DNA of 64,000 nt. Source: Cordylochernes scorpioides (Eukaryota > Arthropoda > Arachnida > Pseudoscorpiones > Chernetidae). Below the pieces are notes generated by a model. It ran no database searches, was not told where the DNA came from, and was given only the letters and a program-made list of their open reading frames with translations. The stretch spans positions 67,842,754 through 67,906,753 of the forward strand of contig CP092875.1 of assembly GCA_030710605.1 (NCBI GenBank). Reading direction: 5' to 3'. The position numbers were made by a program, and so were the translations under genes. Position 1 is the first letter of the stretch, and each line of letters begins with the position of its first letter. Below, one piece after another: positions 51,490 to 64,000 of this stretch.

Positions 51490-53333
51490 TGCCAGTAAAT
51501 TTATTTGTGTAAAATTCTAACGATAGATGGCAATTAAATTTAATTTACTAATAAATGAATATCTTCAACTTTTTATATTTTTCCAGTGTTTCCAACCACT
51601 TTTATATTTTACCCCTCTGTCCAGATATATTTGAATTTTATTCATTAATATTGAATTATTTTTTATTATTTATTGAGTATGGAGTACACGCTCCACGCTC
51701 TTTAAAATATTAGTCTACTCAGAATTTAAATACAAAGTAAACACACTTGAAAATAATTAATTAAAAAGGCATATATTAGATCAAAATATATGCCATTTTA
51801 ATTAAATATTAATTTATGGATAGCTCTATTTTTGAAACTATAGCAAATATATTTATATAAAAAAAGCATACCTCGATATGTTAGATAAAAAAATGTTTTT
51901 TTTTTTTTAACAAATCTAGGTAGGCTTTTTATATAAATATATAAAATTTTGATCGCTTTTTGACACAAAATAACAAATAGAGTTTTCCTAAAGAGGGCAA
52001 GTGGCTGAAACGTTAAAAATGAAATATAAAAAGATTGAAGATATTCATTTATGATTTTATTTATATGACTCAACTACACAAATAGATTTTCCATAATATA
52101 CATATTGGTGAAACTTCCTTAACCTTTGTGTGCGTGAATCTTGTGACCCGTGTGATTCTGAAGTTACCTGTCCCAATTTCTATGTTACATTTTGGTGGTA
52201 GATGCTGGGTAGATTAGGGAAAACAGACTGAAGATCGCCGAGAAAACTTTGTGGCAATGGCTGCTATGATCGACATTTTCAGAGACCGACTCAAGGATAT
52301 CATCGCCGTTTCAAAGCCAAGAGTTTCCTCCAAGATGACCATGTCCCTAAAGCTTTTCGTAGTTGTACAGCATCGTTGATCTGAATAACCTGATTCTGCT
52401 CTTTGTTAGTTTTATTTCTACAAGTCTGCAAGATGACAAAACTCCCGTCCGGTCACCAGACCTGCTGTCTTCCTTGCGCGGTCTCAAGTCTGAAGAGCCT
52501 TCCCATTAAATATTCGTATTTAAGGATGCTCAACGCGGGCTGCGCTCCTGGAGCCTCTACTAGCGTCTACTACAGGTCATCAACTTCCGGGTGGTGCACG
52601 AGGAAAAAAAATGTCGTCCTGCGAATTTAACAATGACCCTCACACACATCCACAGCCTGTTCGCGGGAAGGAATCTGGATTCAGCTTCTCCTACAAATAT
52701 TTTCTTCAAAGCTGAGGGCGTGATTGGACATTCCCTTCATTTGTGTCGCCTCCGCTTAATCTCCTCAGCCGACCTACGCCTCAATAACCTTTCGGGACAC
52801 TACATGCCACGACATCCTGAAAAATCTGCCTCGAGGTCTGCCAACTATGCGATAGATCGCTTATAAACAGTATATGGAGTTGCCGCTTCCTTCAACCATC
52901 CCAAGATGTTTGCTTCCCACAAAGTGATTCTGGAGGTCAACTGGTCGTTCTCATCTGTTTCGAATTCAAAAGAAGTTCAAATGATCCGCCTCTTGTAATG
53001 AAAAGATTTTAACCAATCTATCTCTCCCTGTATCTATATTATATATTATTTATCTTTTCTACCGAGGCTATTCTGTGAAATAAAATTATAATAAAACAAT
53101 TAATTTTTTAAATTTTATTTTGGTAGCAACTTATTTTATATTAGTATCACACAAACAATTTATCATATTTAAAAACTATTTCTTTAAAAATGCTTTTTCA
53201 ATAAAATAGATAAATTTATTAATGTCTTCTTTGAATCCTTCTTAATATTAGTTTAACTATATAAAGATAGAATTAATTCAATAACACTTATTAAAATGTG
53301 AATTTATTATCATTATTATTTCAATTTCATTTG

Positions 53334-54735
53334 ACCCCCAATACACTCTTGATATTGGGGTATGTTATTCCTTTTTGGTCTTGATCTCCAATTTAACCTT
53401 GATATTGGAGATTGTTATTCCTTTTTGCTCTAGATCCCCAATATACCCTTGATATTGGGGGTTGATATTCATTTTTGTTCTAGATCTCCAATATAATCTT
53501 GATATTGGAGTTCGTTACTCCTTTTTGGTCCAGATCTCCAATATAACCTTGACATTGGGGTTTGTTACTCCTTATTGTTCTAGATCTCCAATATAATCTT
53601 GATATAGGAGTTTGTTATTTCTTTTTGTTCTAGATCCTCAATATACCCTTAATATTGGGGGTTGTTATTCCTTTTTGTTCTCTAGATCTCCAATATATTC
53701 TTGATATTGGGGGTTGTTATTCCTTTTTGTTCTAGAATTCCAATATACTCTTGACATTGGAGTTTGTTACTCCTTTTTGGTCTAGATATCCAATATACCC
53801 TTGATATTGGGGTTTGTTTTTCCTTATTGTTCTAGATCTCCAATATACACTTGATATTGAAGTTTGTTACTCCTTTTTGGTCTAGATCCCCAATATACCC
53901 TTGATATTAGGGGTTGTTATTCCTTTTTGTTCTAGATCTCTAATATAACCTTGATATTGGAGTCAGTTATTCCTTTTTGTTATAGATCTCCAATATATTC
54001 TTGATATTGGGGGTTGTGTTAATCCTTTTTGTTCTAGATCTCCAATATACGCTTGATATTGGGGTTTGTTTTTCCTTATTGTTCTAGATCTCCAATATAC
54101 TCTTGATATTGGGGGTTGTTATTCCTTTTTTTCTAGATCTCCAATATACTCTTGATATTGGAGTTTGTTACTCCTTTTTGGTCTAGATATCCAATATACC
54201 CTTTGATATTGGGGTTTGTTTTTCCTTTTTGTTCTAGATCTCCAATATAACCTTGATATTGGAGTTTGTTATTCCTTTTTGTTATAAATCCACAATATAC
54301 CCTTGATATTGTGGTTTGTTATTCCTTTTTAGACTAGATCTCCAATATACTCTTGATATTGGAGTTTGTTATTCTTTTTTGGTCCAGATCTCCAATATAC
54401 TCTTATTATTGTGGTTTGTTATTTCTTTTTGTTCTAGAACCCCAATATACCCTTGATATTGGGGTTCGTTATTCCTTTTTGTTCTAGATCTCCAATATAT
54501 TCTTGATATTGGAGTTTCTTATTCCTTTTTGGTCCAGATTTCCAATATACTCTTGATATTGGAATATGTTATTCCGTTTTGTTCTCTATATCTCCAATAT
54601 ATTCTTGATATTGGATTTTGTTATTCCTTTTTGTTCTATATCTTCAATATACTATTGATATTAGAGTTTGTTATTCCTTTTTGTTCCAGATCTCCAATAT
54701 ACTTCTGATATTGGAGTTTGTTATTCCTTTTTGAT
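53334..54735. repeat. 50-bp minisatellite, second array (about 28 units)
   Basis: Same unit as 30111-31556 with its own set of variants, including CCACAATAT/ATATTGTGG, TTCCAATAT/ATATTGGAA and an extended GAACCCC/GGGGTTC stem. Unit order differs from B1 in places, so units have turned over since the duplication. Confidence 0.97.
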
Positions 54736-57440
54736 AAGCTGAAATGCTTAATATTTCAGAAAATATTTCTGAATTTCTTCTATTTCAAACTCCAAATATC
54801 TTTCCTCTACTCTCTCGGTTTCTTTTTTGCTCAGTCTTCTATCCATTTGTGTTTCTAGTACTGATGGTAAATTCACATTTTTATACACACAGGAAGTAAT
54901 TTAAAATTTTTTTTTTTTTATAATTATATTTGTTCAGTACTAAATCTCCTTTTAATGATTCAGAGTCTCAACAACCAATGTAGGGTATACCCTGAGATAA
55001 GGTAGAGCTGGCACTTGGCATGTTGTTGTTTCAATGGCTGGCTGAAGGGTTGGCTACTGACTAGGCTACTGGATCGCGGGGCTCGGGTTAGGTCATAGGC
55101 TAGGCAAATGGGTCTATGTGGTTCAGGAGATGGCCACAGACTGGTCCACTGGATGGGGCTATGGGGCTGACTTGGATTGATAATTCAATCCTTTATCATA
55201 AAGTACATTTCTGAAATCTACGAATATAATTGAACCACTATTTGCTGACTACGCGCCTATACTAGATATATATTTCTTGTTTAAAACTTTGTAATCATTA
55301 CATTGTTTCGCTAAAAGTATATTTATGTAGTTGCCAAAAACCTTCACTAACAAATTGAAAAATATGATTTCTCTTGATAATGAAGGTCAACGATGAAAAG
55401 AATAATCAACATATTAGCTCATTACTGTTAGAGAATATTTACGTAGTATTATATATCATCATTTTCACAGATGTACAACTGTTATCCTGATAAAATGAGA
55501 GAAAATGGAAAATATTTTTTTCATTTTTAAAATCAAATCATCATTAATATCATCTACTAAGAGTATATTTATTCAGGGTATTAATGTCAAAGTCATATCT
55601 TATATAAAATTTTAAAGTTGACGAATAAATATGTAAATTGAACAAATAACATCTGTGATGAAGTGATTTCATTTGTTCTCTATAGTTGAACTATACCAAA
55701 ATAATCTTCTATCAAAGTTGTTTGCCAAAAGTTGGAATTATAATTTCCATAATATCAAAATCATCTGCTTTGAGATGGTTGTCTAAAGTTAATTTAGAGT
55801 TGAATTATACCAAGATCATCTGATTTGTGGTGGTCGCCATGTTGAAATTTATATTTGAATTATATAAAAATCATCTGCTTTGAGATGGTGCTCAATGGTA
55901 ATTTACAGTTGATTTATACTAAGATCATCTGCTATGAGGTGGTCACCGTAGTCATATTTTATATTTGAGTCACTCCAAGACCATCAGAAGAACTGTTCCT
56001 ATGTTCAATTCAACATGTGATCCAAAATGAGGGATCTCTTCTCTAAAACTGCTTCATAGCATCAACAGATATGCTTATTATTAATCAACTTCTATAAATT
56101 AATGAAAATATCATATGTGTTATCAAGAGAATATAGTTGTATACCATATTGTTTTTATATTGTTAAATTACAAAAGATCTCAAAGTCTTGAAATATATTT
56201 TATTAACTTTCAAACTAATTAATTCATTCAAATTAATGAGTTTAAAGAATTTATGAATTTTGCCTATAGGATGCCTATTCACCACTGAAACGAGCTCATA
56301 CTTTGAAATAATTAATTAACAATAATTCAATTAAATTTACTTCTAAATATGCTTATATAATTTTCTAATTTAGATTTCTTAAAGGCCTATCATTATATAT
56401 GGTAAAAATAATTTGGTGGAATATTATTTCTTTCTGAATATCATATTGATGTATTTTTAATTTCAAGAAATATTCATTAAAATATATCTACAAACATACC
56501 ATGTTGATCTAATATTAATTTCTAATATATTTTTACCAATGCAACTCTAAACTTTCATATTTTATTTATTTATTATATATTATATATATATATATTATTA
56601 TGAAAAAACAATAGAAAAAAATAAAAGATAAGTGGGTCAGGTGTTGATATTAAAAATAAATAAGGCATCTCCTGACCACGAGCACATGTTATTATTATAT
56701 ATTATTATTATTCATATATTTCAACAACAGTTACTTCCTATCACCACTACTTTGAACTAATCTTTTTTTTTTGTGTTTTATAGATGTTTTAACCAGTCTG
56801 CTCTAAATTATACATTTCCTCACTTCTATCCTACAAAATAAAAATAAAAAACGGTTTTGCAATCAATAAATAATTTTCAAACTCACTCATGCTGTGTCAC
56901 TGAGTATTATAATATACATTCATCAGTTGGAGAAATAATAGAAAACATAGATTACACCCCATCTTACTATAATATTCACAATACCCTTTGTATATATTTG
57001 AACATTCTGAATATTTAATAACAAGAAAAGAAATGTTTTACATTTCAGATCAATATATATATATTTTTCAAATTGGTTTTCAATTTTTCCATAGAATACC
57101 TTTAGAAACCTTTTACCAGATGACCGCCTTTTTGTTAAATTCTTATGATTTCATAGTTGCCTTATGAATATTAAAAATTATTAGTTCGCTCTGAACTGAC
57201 GATCGCCTTAACATTATGGGCTCCAGATGGGGCATTTTGAATTTTACAAAGCTGTTGTCGTGTCGGTTTGTCACAGGCCAAAACTTCTTGTTAGAAGAGA
57301 CATTCAATAGATTTTACAATTTTTGTGTCAATATCAATAGATGAGATATCTAGTTCATGTTTATAGAATAATCCTCTTGACAAATTAGTTATGAATATTT
57401 GAAAGTATTAATGTTTTCGATTTAATATTGAGGTGATGTA
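54736..57440. other. B module copy 2, last part, no gene seen
   Basis: Homologous to 31560-34085. Includes the degenerate atcatctgctttgagatggt repeat (55690-55985) and an inserted dispersed repeat at 56600-56689 next to a TA microsatellite. No coding support. Confidence 0.65.
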
Positions 57441-58726
57441 TTAGGAGTACAAATAAGTTTTGAGGGATTTTTTTTATAAATTCGAAGCTTTATTCAGAGA
57501 AACCAGTACAATATATTTCATTCAAAGTATTGTCCATCTTTAGCTACGACTTTTTTCCATCTTTCAGGCAGCATACGGATTCCGTGTCGAAAAAATTCCT
57601 CGTCTTTTGAGGCGATCCAAACATTGTGCCAATTTTTCGCCTCTTCGTAGGAAGTGAAGTGCTGCTCGGCCAGGCCATGTGTCATCGAACGGAACATGTG
57701 GTAGTCTGAAGGAGCAATGTCTGGTGAATACAGCGGGTGGGATAGAACATCCCAATGAAGCGCCTCCAAAGTCTCCTTGACAACTTTTGCAACATGTGGC
57801 CGAGCGTTGCGTGCTGAGAGAATACCTTGTCATGTCTTTTGGCATATAGTGGGCGTTTAATCTTCAATGCTCGGCTTAATCGCATCAATTGTTGTTGGTA
57901 ACGTTCTCCAGTGATGGTTTCGTTAGGCTGAAGTAGCTCATAGTAGATCACTCCGAGCTGATCCCACCAGATGCACAGCATTAGCTTCTTGCCATGAATA
58001 TTCGGTTTGGCCGTTGAAGTTGATGCATGACCGGGCTTAACCGACGATTTTCTGCGCTTTGGGTTGTCGTAGTGAATCCACTTTTCGTCCCCCGTTACGA
58101 TTCGATGCAAAGAACCCTTCCGATTTTGTCTTTTGAGCAGTAGTTCGCACGTGCAAATACGGCGTTCGATGTTTCCTGGCTTGAGTTCATATGGAACCCA
58201 ATTTCCTTGTTTTTGCACCATACCCATGACTTTGAGGCGGTTCGAAATCGCTTGTTGAGTCACTCCCAAGGTTTCAGCGAACTGCTCTTGAGTTTGGCTT
58301 TAATCTTCGTCCAATAAAGCCTCCAACTCAGCGTCTTCGAACTTTATTGGCCTCCCTCCGCGTTCTTTGTCTCTGGTGTCAAAATCGCCACTTTTGAAAC
58401 GCCGAAACCAGTACTCACATGATTTTATTGATAGAGCATGTTTACCATATGCCTCACACAGCAATCGATGTCCATCAGTTGCACTTTTCTTCAAATTAAA
58501 ACAAAAAGGCAGCGCTTCCCGCAAATTGTGTTTTGTTGGCAAAAAGGTTGACATGGTTAGAGCACCAAAAAAAAAAGTTCCTTACACTTGAATGAAAAGA
58601 CTTCTTCTGATTTTTTTGGAGAAATGATGAAGCCTTAAAATGAAACCTTACAAGGTCCGATGCTATTTATATAATATTTGTTGTGGCTTCTTTTGCAAAT
58701 CCCTCAAAACCTATTTGTACTCCCAA
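57441..58726 (-). mobile_element. mariner transposon
   Basis: 1286 bp. Terminal inverted repeats ttaggagtacaaataagttt and, reversed, ttgggagtacaaataggttt, continuing gagggattt. TA is duplicated at 57439-57440 and 58727-58728. B1 has the empty site gatgtataatattctgaag. Inserted after the duplication. Confidence 0.95.
57518..58554 (-). pseudogene. mariner transposase, inactivated
   Basis: From ATG at 58554: MSTFLPTKHNLREALPFCF, helix-turn-helix with SCEYWFRRFKSGDFDT, then a TAA at 58300 where SQTQEQFAETLGVTQQAIS should follow directly. VTGDEKWIHYDNPKRR holds the first catalytic Asp. A frameshift near 57840 destroys the HDN-ARPH block; the frame resumes before LYSPDIAPSDYHMF (third Asp). C-terminus ERWKKVVAKDGQYFE is complete. 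The sequence is of the mauritiana/cecropia-like type by memory. Dead copy. Confidence 0.92.
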
Positions 58727-59205
58727 TAAAATATTCTAAAGATAAATGTGGCCAAGGTATTTATTTATTTATCAAGGGTTTTTAATGTAAAGCATTTTAT
58801 TGCTATCTCTTCAATGGAATTAGGATCTTTAGTATTTGACTATTTGCCAGCTCTGCCTGGACAGTGGATGTAACCAAAGAAGGAAATCTCACATTAAACT
58901 TTATATTTTACAAATTTATATTTTACATTGTATTCCTTCCAGAAAATTGGCATTATAAATTCATCTGTCCAAGCATTTTTTGTAAGATTCAAAGACTTTC
59001 ATAACTCCTTTTTTATGATATGAAATTGAAACTTTCTCTGTACTTATTAGCGCCCTAGAAAAGCCATGGTATACAGGTTGGGATTTTGTCTGAATTTTCC
59101 AAAACTGATGTTATGACCCATTATTTATCACCACCATTAGGTTTTAAGTTGGGTGATAAACTAAATGCATTGTTTTAATGATTATTTGAAGTAAGAGCGT
59201 CATAG
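58727..59205. other. End of B module copy 2, then unassigned DNA
   Basis: The first 120 bp match 34088-34190; the rest has no counterpart in B1. No coding frame. Confidence 0.5.
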
Positions 59206-60000
59206 TGTAACGTAGAATACTAGGAAAGACAAACTTTAGAATGACACGGCAATTTATTTATTGAAAAACCAAATTAAAACTGATAAAATAGCAGAGAGGC
59301 AATGTGAAAATTTTACAGATTATCAAAATACAAATATCAAAATTATTTTTTTTTTCAGAAAATAATAAATTTTCTGTCAAACCTGTAGAAGGGCGTTTGC
59401 CCGAAAGCTCGTAACGTTTACAAATAAAAGATACCTATCTTCCATTTAATGATACGTTTTTTCATAAGCTGTACACCGGAAGAGTTTTAAGTTTTTTACT
59501 ATTAATAAATACTTTGTTACATAGCTCCTTCCCTATAGAGCTGTGTACCACAGCTTGAAAATCTTGTTGCTACTGACATGGATCTGACGTGGTTCTCTCA
59601 GGTATTCCCTCGGAGTCTCTGACGTCTGTTCCTAGTAGCTTTCTGTCCTTTGTCTTGCGGCGTGAAGATCGACTTTGTCATCATATCGTCTATAGGGACT
59701 TTGTCATCTTGGAGCAAATTCTTGGCTTTGACACGGCGGTGGAATCCTGGCGCCAATCTTTGAAAATGCTAATCACAGCAGCCATGGCCTCAAAGTCTTT
59801 TCGGAGATCTTTAGTTTGATTTCCCTAATCTACCCAGCATCTCCACCAGATGTAACATAGAAATTAGGAAAGACAAACTTCAGAATAACACAGCAATTTA
59901 TTTATTGTAAAACCAAATTAAGACTAATAAAATAGCAGAGAGGCGATGATAAATTTTTACAGTGTATAAAATTGCAAAAATTGAAATAAAAAAATTATTT
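59206..60000 (-). mobile_element. LTR-retrotransposon fragment with two LTR-like repeats
   Basis: Direct repeats start with TGTAAC at 59206 and 59851 and share aggaaagacaaac, caatttatttattg and ataaaatagcagagaggc (about 110-150 bp). On the minus strand the inner one is followed by 2 nt and a PBS-like TGGTGGAGATGCTGGG (59848-59833). The internal part (59580-59830) reads MAAVISIFKDWRQDSTAVSK on the minus strand with stops beyond. It is related to 28970-29150 in B1. No pol remains. Confidence 0.5.
59371..59502. mobile_element. Penelope-like terminus, single arm
   Basis: Contains cctgtagaagggcgtttgcc, cgaaagctcgtaacgtttac and the tail ggaagagttttaagtttttt, as at 25957-26079 but without the inverted partner. 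taataaat flanks it (59363-59370 and 59503-59510). Confidence 0.6.
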
Positions 60001-60267
60001 TCTTTGAATAATAAATAATCTGCTACAATATTATGATAACATATTAATATTAAACATATAACTGCATGTATATCGGGATTCAGACGATAACTCTGTAAGA
60101 TATCTTATACAAGTGACTTGTATTGAAGACATACGAAATAACCAAATATCCACCAATCTCTCATAGTTCTTGCTACAACTCCTCAAAAGATTTTACACAC
60201 TCGGTCTTCCATATATAAATATAGAAATTTTAAAAGAAGGATATATATATCTTTAAAAATATATTTT

Positions 60268-60473
60268 ATCTCTCTCGTCAAAATAGACGTCAAAGCTAGA
60301 GGCCATCTATTGACCGTCGCCGCAAACTAGCGGCCTCGGGTCAGTGACAAAGCCACAACACCAGCTTTTGCAAACTGAGAAGCGTCCACCTATAGACCAT
60401 GATTTCGGGCTAATGGTCTTCTTCAGCCTAAATGACGTCTAGCCTGACGGCTATTTTGACGGGAGAGGTTAAC
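60268..60473. repeat. MITE-like foldback, A3 copy
   Basis: Inverted arms cgtcaaaatagacgtcaaa and ggctattttgacgggagagg, homologous to 251-458. Confidence 0.5.
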
Positions 60474-62299
60474 TTTATAAAAAATATATAATCATCTTAT
60501 ATATATAATTGAAACCAATATTGTGTGTGAAAATTTCAAATAGCAGATTTATAGATTGGAATCGCAACACATAACTACCCAAATATACAACGACCTCAAG
60601 TAACCACACACACACACACACACACACTTTGGTGAAAATTCTGAAATTTAAATATTTAAGAGAAAATTTTCCGGGAGGAAATTAATAGGAAAAACAAATG
60701 CCACTTAGCCAAATAAAGTAGATAAAAAGAAGCATAACCATTGCATCTCTTTTGACTAGAGAGACGGCTTTCCATTTTTCATTATGTTCTTAAATATCAT
60801 CCTCAACTCAGCGTCTATCGCTGATAATTATAAATATATCAAACGCTCTACTTTTATTTTTGAATATAGAAAATTGAAAGATATTTCTTCTCTTAGCCTT
60901 CATATATACTGCAATGAATAAAGATAAAAAGGAAGGGAATGGCTCATCAGTGGTGAACACTCCCAACAATTTCATCATTTCAATCTCCAGACCGCTCAAC
61001 TATTGTATTAGACTGAATTGTTATATACCCAGCATTTGCTATTGAATACAGTAAATTGGTGTTTTAAAAGAACTATAGAAACTTTCATCTAGGACTGTAA
61101 AATGTGTATCAAAATGAAAGATTTAATGCACCGAGCTGTCTGTTAGATAAGCTCAAGCCATCAGCAACTTTTTAGTTGCAATATCAGGAGATGCCTTAAT
61201 AATTCCACTTGATATCAACACAATTTCACTTTTTCACTATTTTTCACAATTTCAATAATTTTAAAAATTTATCTTTACAAGTACGTTTCTAAAATAGTGG
61301 ACAGTTTATAAATGAATGTTCTCACAACTTTCTACCATTGAAATGAGCTAAGTGCAGAATATGGTATTGATGAGTCATAGCTATAAACAATTAGAGCTCT
61401 CTCTTCTAAAGAAACAAACCAAAGAATATTTCAAACAATGCAGAATAGATATCGAGTAACTCTGACCAGAAATCTCGATGGCCAAAATTACAAAGCCAGG
61501 TTAGTTGGTCGTCGATAAGAATTAAATCAGCTTTCCAATATATTCGGATATCAAGACCTTGAAATAATTCAAATTTTGTAACAGATTGAGACCTGACATT
61601 TTACTTCCAATAGAAAAATTCAATCTGAATAAATAATATGATTGAAGAGAAAATCATTATTGAAAAAATCTTATTGAAGATTTCAAATAATTTTCTTCAA
61701 CAACTTTTAGAATTTTAAAACCTCTTAGCAAACCAGATCAATTGAAAATGGAAAATAATTTTGAAAGAATCCAATGTAGAAATGAAGAGTGTGATTTAAC
61801 AAAAATATTTATAAAGTCAGCCTATAAATGTCATATTATCAGTTTTATTATGGAAATATCGCAACTTTGGGATATTAGTTTTTAATTATATAAATACAAA
61901 TATATGTATATTTATTTATTTATTCGGTTTTTATAAAATTTCTGGAAGGATTGTAAACAAATGGAATATCAAGAGAGACAAAATACGACACGATATTGTG
62001 TCCACGACAAGAAAATATAAATGTAATAAAATATTGAAAAGTAAATATCATATACACAATATAAAAATAAATAAATATTTATAGATTCTTTCCACAACAT
62101 ATCCATAAATCCTGCAAATATATCCATGATTTATGCTAAGTTTTGTATTCTGAACATATTTTGTTATTTATCCTCATTTACTTATTCACATATGCGCCAT
62201 TTCTGAATCATTGTAATCTATTTATGAAAATATTGTATTTCTCTATCATTTAAAGTTTTGAATATATCTATTCAATATAAGATGAATTATATTTTCTAT

Positions 62300-63850
62300 T
62301 TCTGAAAGTATGGTATTTGCTTATTTTTGAAAGTATGATATTTGTTCATATCTGAAAGTAGTAATTTTTGTTTTTATATCCAAAAGCATTGAAATTGTTT
62401 ATTTATGAAAGTATTATATTTGTTTATTTATGAAAGTATTACATTTGCTTATTTATGTAAGTATTATATTTGTTTATTTATGAAAGTATTATATTTGTTT
62501 ATTTATAAAAGTATGGTATTTGTTTATAACTGAAAGTATGGTGCTTGTTCATATCTGAAAGCATTTAAATTGTTTATATCTAAGGTATTGTATTTGTTTA
62601 TATATCTAAAAGTACTGAAATTGTTTATTTATGAAAGTATTGTATTTGCTTATTTTTGAAAGTATTGTATTTGCTTATTTTTGAAAGTATGGTATTTGTT
62701 TATATCTAAAAAAAATATATTCGTTTATATATGCAAGTATGGTATTTGTTTATATCTGAAAGTAGTAATTTTTGTTTTTATATCCAAAAGCATTGAAATT
62801 GTTCATTAATGAAATTATTATATTTGTTTATTTATTAAAGAGTATTATATTTGTTTATTTATAAAGTATGGTATTTGTTTATATCTGAAAGTATGGGGTT
62901 TGTTCATATCTGAAAGCATTGAAATTGTCTATATCTGAAAGTATTGTATTTGTTTTTTATATCTGAAAGCATTCAAAGTGTTTATATCTGAAAGTATTGT
63001 ATTTGTTTATTTATTAAAGTATGGCATTTGTTTTTATATCTGAAAGCATTGAAGTGTTTATATCTGAAAGCATTGAAAGTGTCTATATCTGAAAGTATGG
63101 TATTTGTTTATATATTAAGATCTTTTATTTGTTTATATCAAAGTTTTTTATTTGTCTTTATCGGGAAGTTTTGTACTTTTGCATATTCTATAAAGTGTTA
63201 TAATTATTTTCTGTTTAAGTATTATTTTTCATCTATTTTTGTTAAAGCATTATATATATATCAATTTATTGGAGTATTTTCTGTCTATTTCTGAAATATT
63301 GTATTTGTCTATTTCCAAATGTATTAGGCCTTTTCTTAAATAATATATATATCTCTTTTTGAAAGTATTCTATTTTTCTATATCTGAAAGTATTATTTTG
63401 TTTATTTATCTAAGTATAATTCACTCATATGTTTTTGAAAATATTGTATTTGTCTGATTCTGAAATCATTTAATTTCTATTTTCCTGAAGGTATTATATT
63501 ATTCGAGAGATTTCTCAGGATGTATTGTATTCACATATATTTCAGAAAATATTGTATATATTTTTTCAGGAAGTGTATTGCATTTGCTATTATACTGGAA
63601 ATATATTTTGTTCATCTATTTCTGAAAGTATTGGATATATATAGAGAAAGGGAGTATTGTATTTCCAATTATATAATCTGAAAAAGTATTTTATTTTTCT
63701 ATTTCTAAATCTTATGCATTTATTTATTTATGGAAGTATATTATATTTGTATATTCAGGAAAACCAATGTGATAATGTATATCTAAAAATATTGATATAT
63801 CTCTGAGAGTATTTTGTATCTGTCTATTTTTCTGAAAGTATTCTATCTTC
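62300..63850. repeat. Tandem array of A module, copy 3
   Basis: About 1.5 kb of imperfect units built from tatctgaaagtattgtattt plus gttta. Subsets such as tttatttatgaaagtattat (62396-62510) are more homogeneous than the rest, showing local expansion. Longer than the A1 and A2 arrays. Confidence 0.9.
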
Positions 63851-64000
63851 ATCTCAACTTCTTACCTTGTTTGAATACAACTTTTGTTTGAAAATTTAAA
63901 TAATTTCTGTTAAATATATTTTTCCATATTATGAATTAATATTTTTCTCTTTTTTTATATAATTTTATTTATATAGTTTTTAAATTAAAATTCAAAAGTA

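Larger units (their letters stand above)
49155..53330. other. B module copy 2, conserved middle part
   Basis: Holds, in the same order as B1, the 70-bp exon candidate (49785-49854), the conserved ORF block (50340-51060, 158 codons open on the minus strand), the foldback (51315-51489) with its neighbours, and the LTR-element fragment with the conserved plus-strand frame (52080-53080; ends at 52866). No intact recognised gene. Confidence 0.65.
60060..64000. other. A module, copy 3 (runs off the window), no gene seen
   Basis: Matches A1 from about 120 onward (ctcatagttcttgctac, then the foldback at 60268-60473, the loop motif at 60941 and the donor-like site after 61499). It lacks the Helitron-like, LINE and tRNA insert of A1. 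A (CA)n run is at 60605-60627. Confidence 0.75.

Noticed and set aside
60605-60627. (CA)n and other simple repeats as regulatory elements
   Set aside because: Ordinary microsatellites with no conserved context between A copies.

Overview
The window is AT-rich eukaryotic DNA dominated by transposable elements, with only one clear host gene, a tRNA-Gly. The mix of elements (Ty3/gypsy, Ty1/copia, Penelope-like, Helitron/Helentron with an APE-type endonuclease, Tc1 and mariner, I/R1-like LINE tails) suits an arthropod, possibly an arachnid. No taxonomically decisive host protein is present, so this is inference. No CRISPR array, operon, intact cellular protein-coding gene or retroviral env was seen.

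Under the transposons lies a tandem segmental duplication of roughly 14-17 kb per unit once insertions are removed. I split the unit into an A module and a B module. A1 covers about 1-4357 plus 11407-11905 and B1 covers 22292-34244. A2 covers 38429-41030 and B2 covers 42233-57440 plus 58727 to about 58850. A3 covers about 60060-64000 and runs off the window. The A module carries a candidate splice donor after a short open frame and a decayed tandem array with a unit of about 26 bp. The B module carries exon-like remnants (a possible Ig-like motif at 25376-25489; a 70-bp exon candidate at 26554-26623). It also holds a cluster of foldbacks, a fragment of an LTR element and a 50-bp minisatellite whose units each contain a self-complementary arm pair.

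Different elements interrupt each copy and so date after the duplication. A1 received a Helitron-like end, a LINE tail and the tRNA segment (2022-3555). It also took in a rearranged Tc1 plus a Helentron/Helitron block (4358-11406) and a copia element (11906-22291). Inside copia lie a Helentron-derived copy (18229-20080) and a complete gypsy element (12984-18169). This gypsy has apparently identical 340-bp LTRs, a 4-bp target duplication, and intact gag and pol joined by a TTTAAAC slippery heptamer. A second, decayed and mosaic gypsy copy (34338-38428) sits between B1 and A2. The A2/B2 junction holds a partly palindromic Penelope-like element with a 15-bp target duplication. B2 also holds a 5'-truncated LINE with a 14-bp target duplication and a mutated mariner flanked by TA.

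The most useful observations are the hairpin-forming minisatellite with compensatory arm changes, the gypsy element whose gag starts and pol stops inside the LTRs, the mosaic gypsy-2, the palindromic Penelope-like ends with a hammerhead-like core, the foldback family with a shared loop, and the insertion history readable from empty versus filled sites in the duplicated units.
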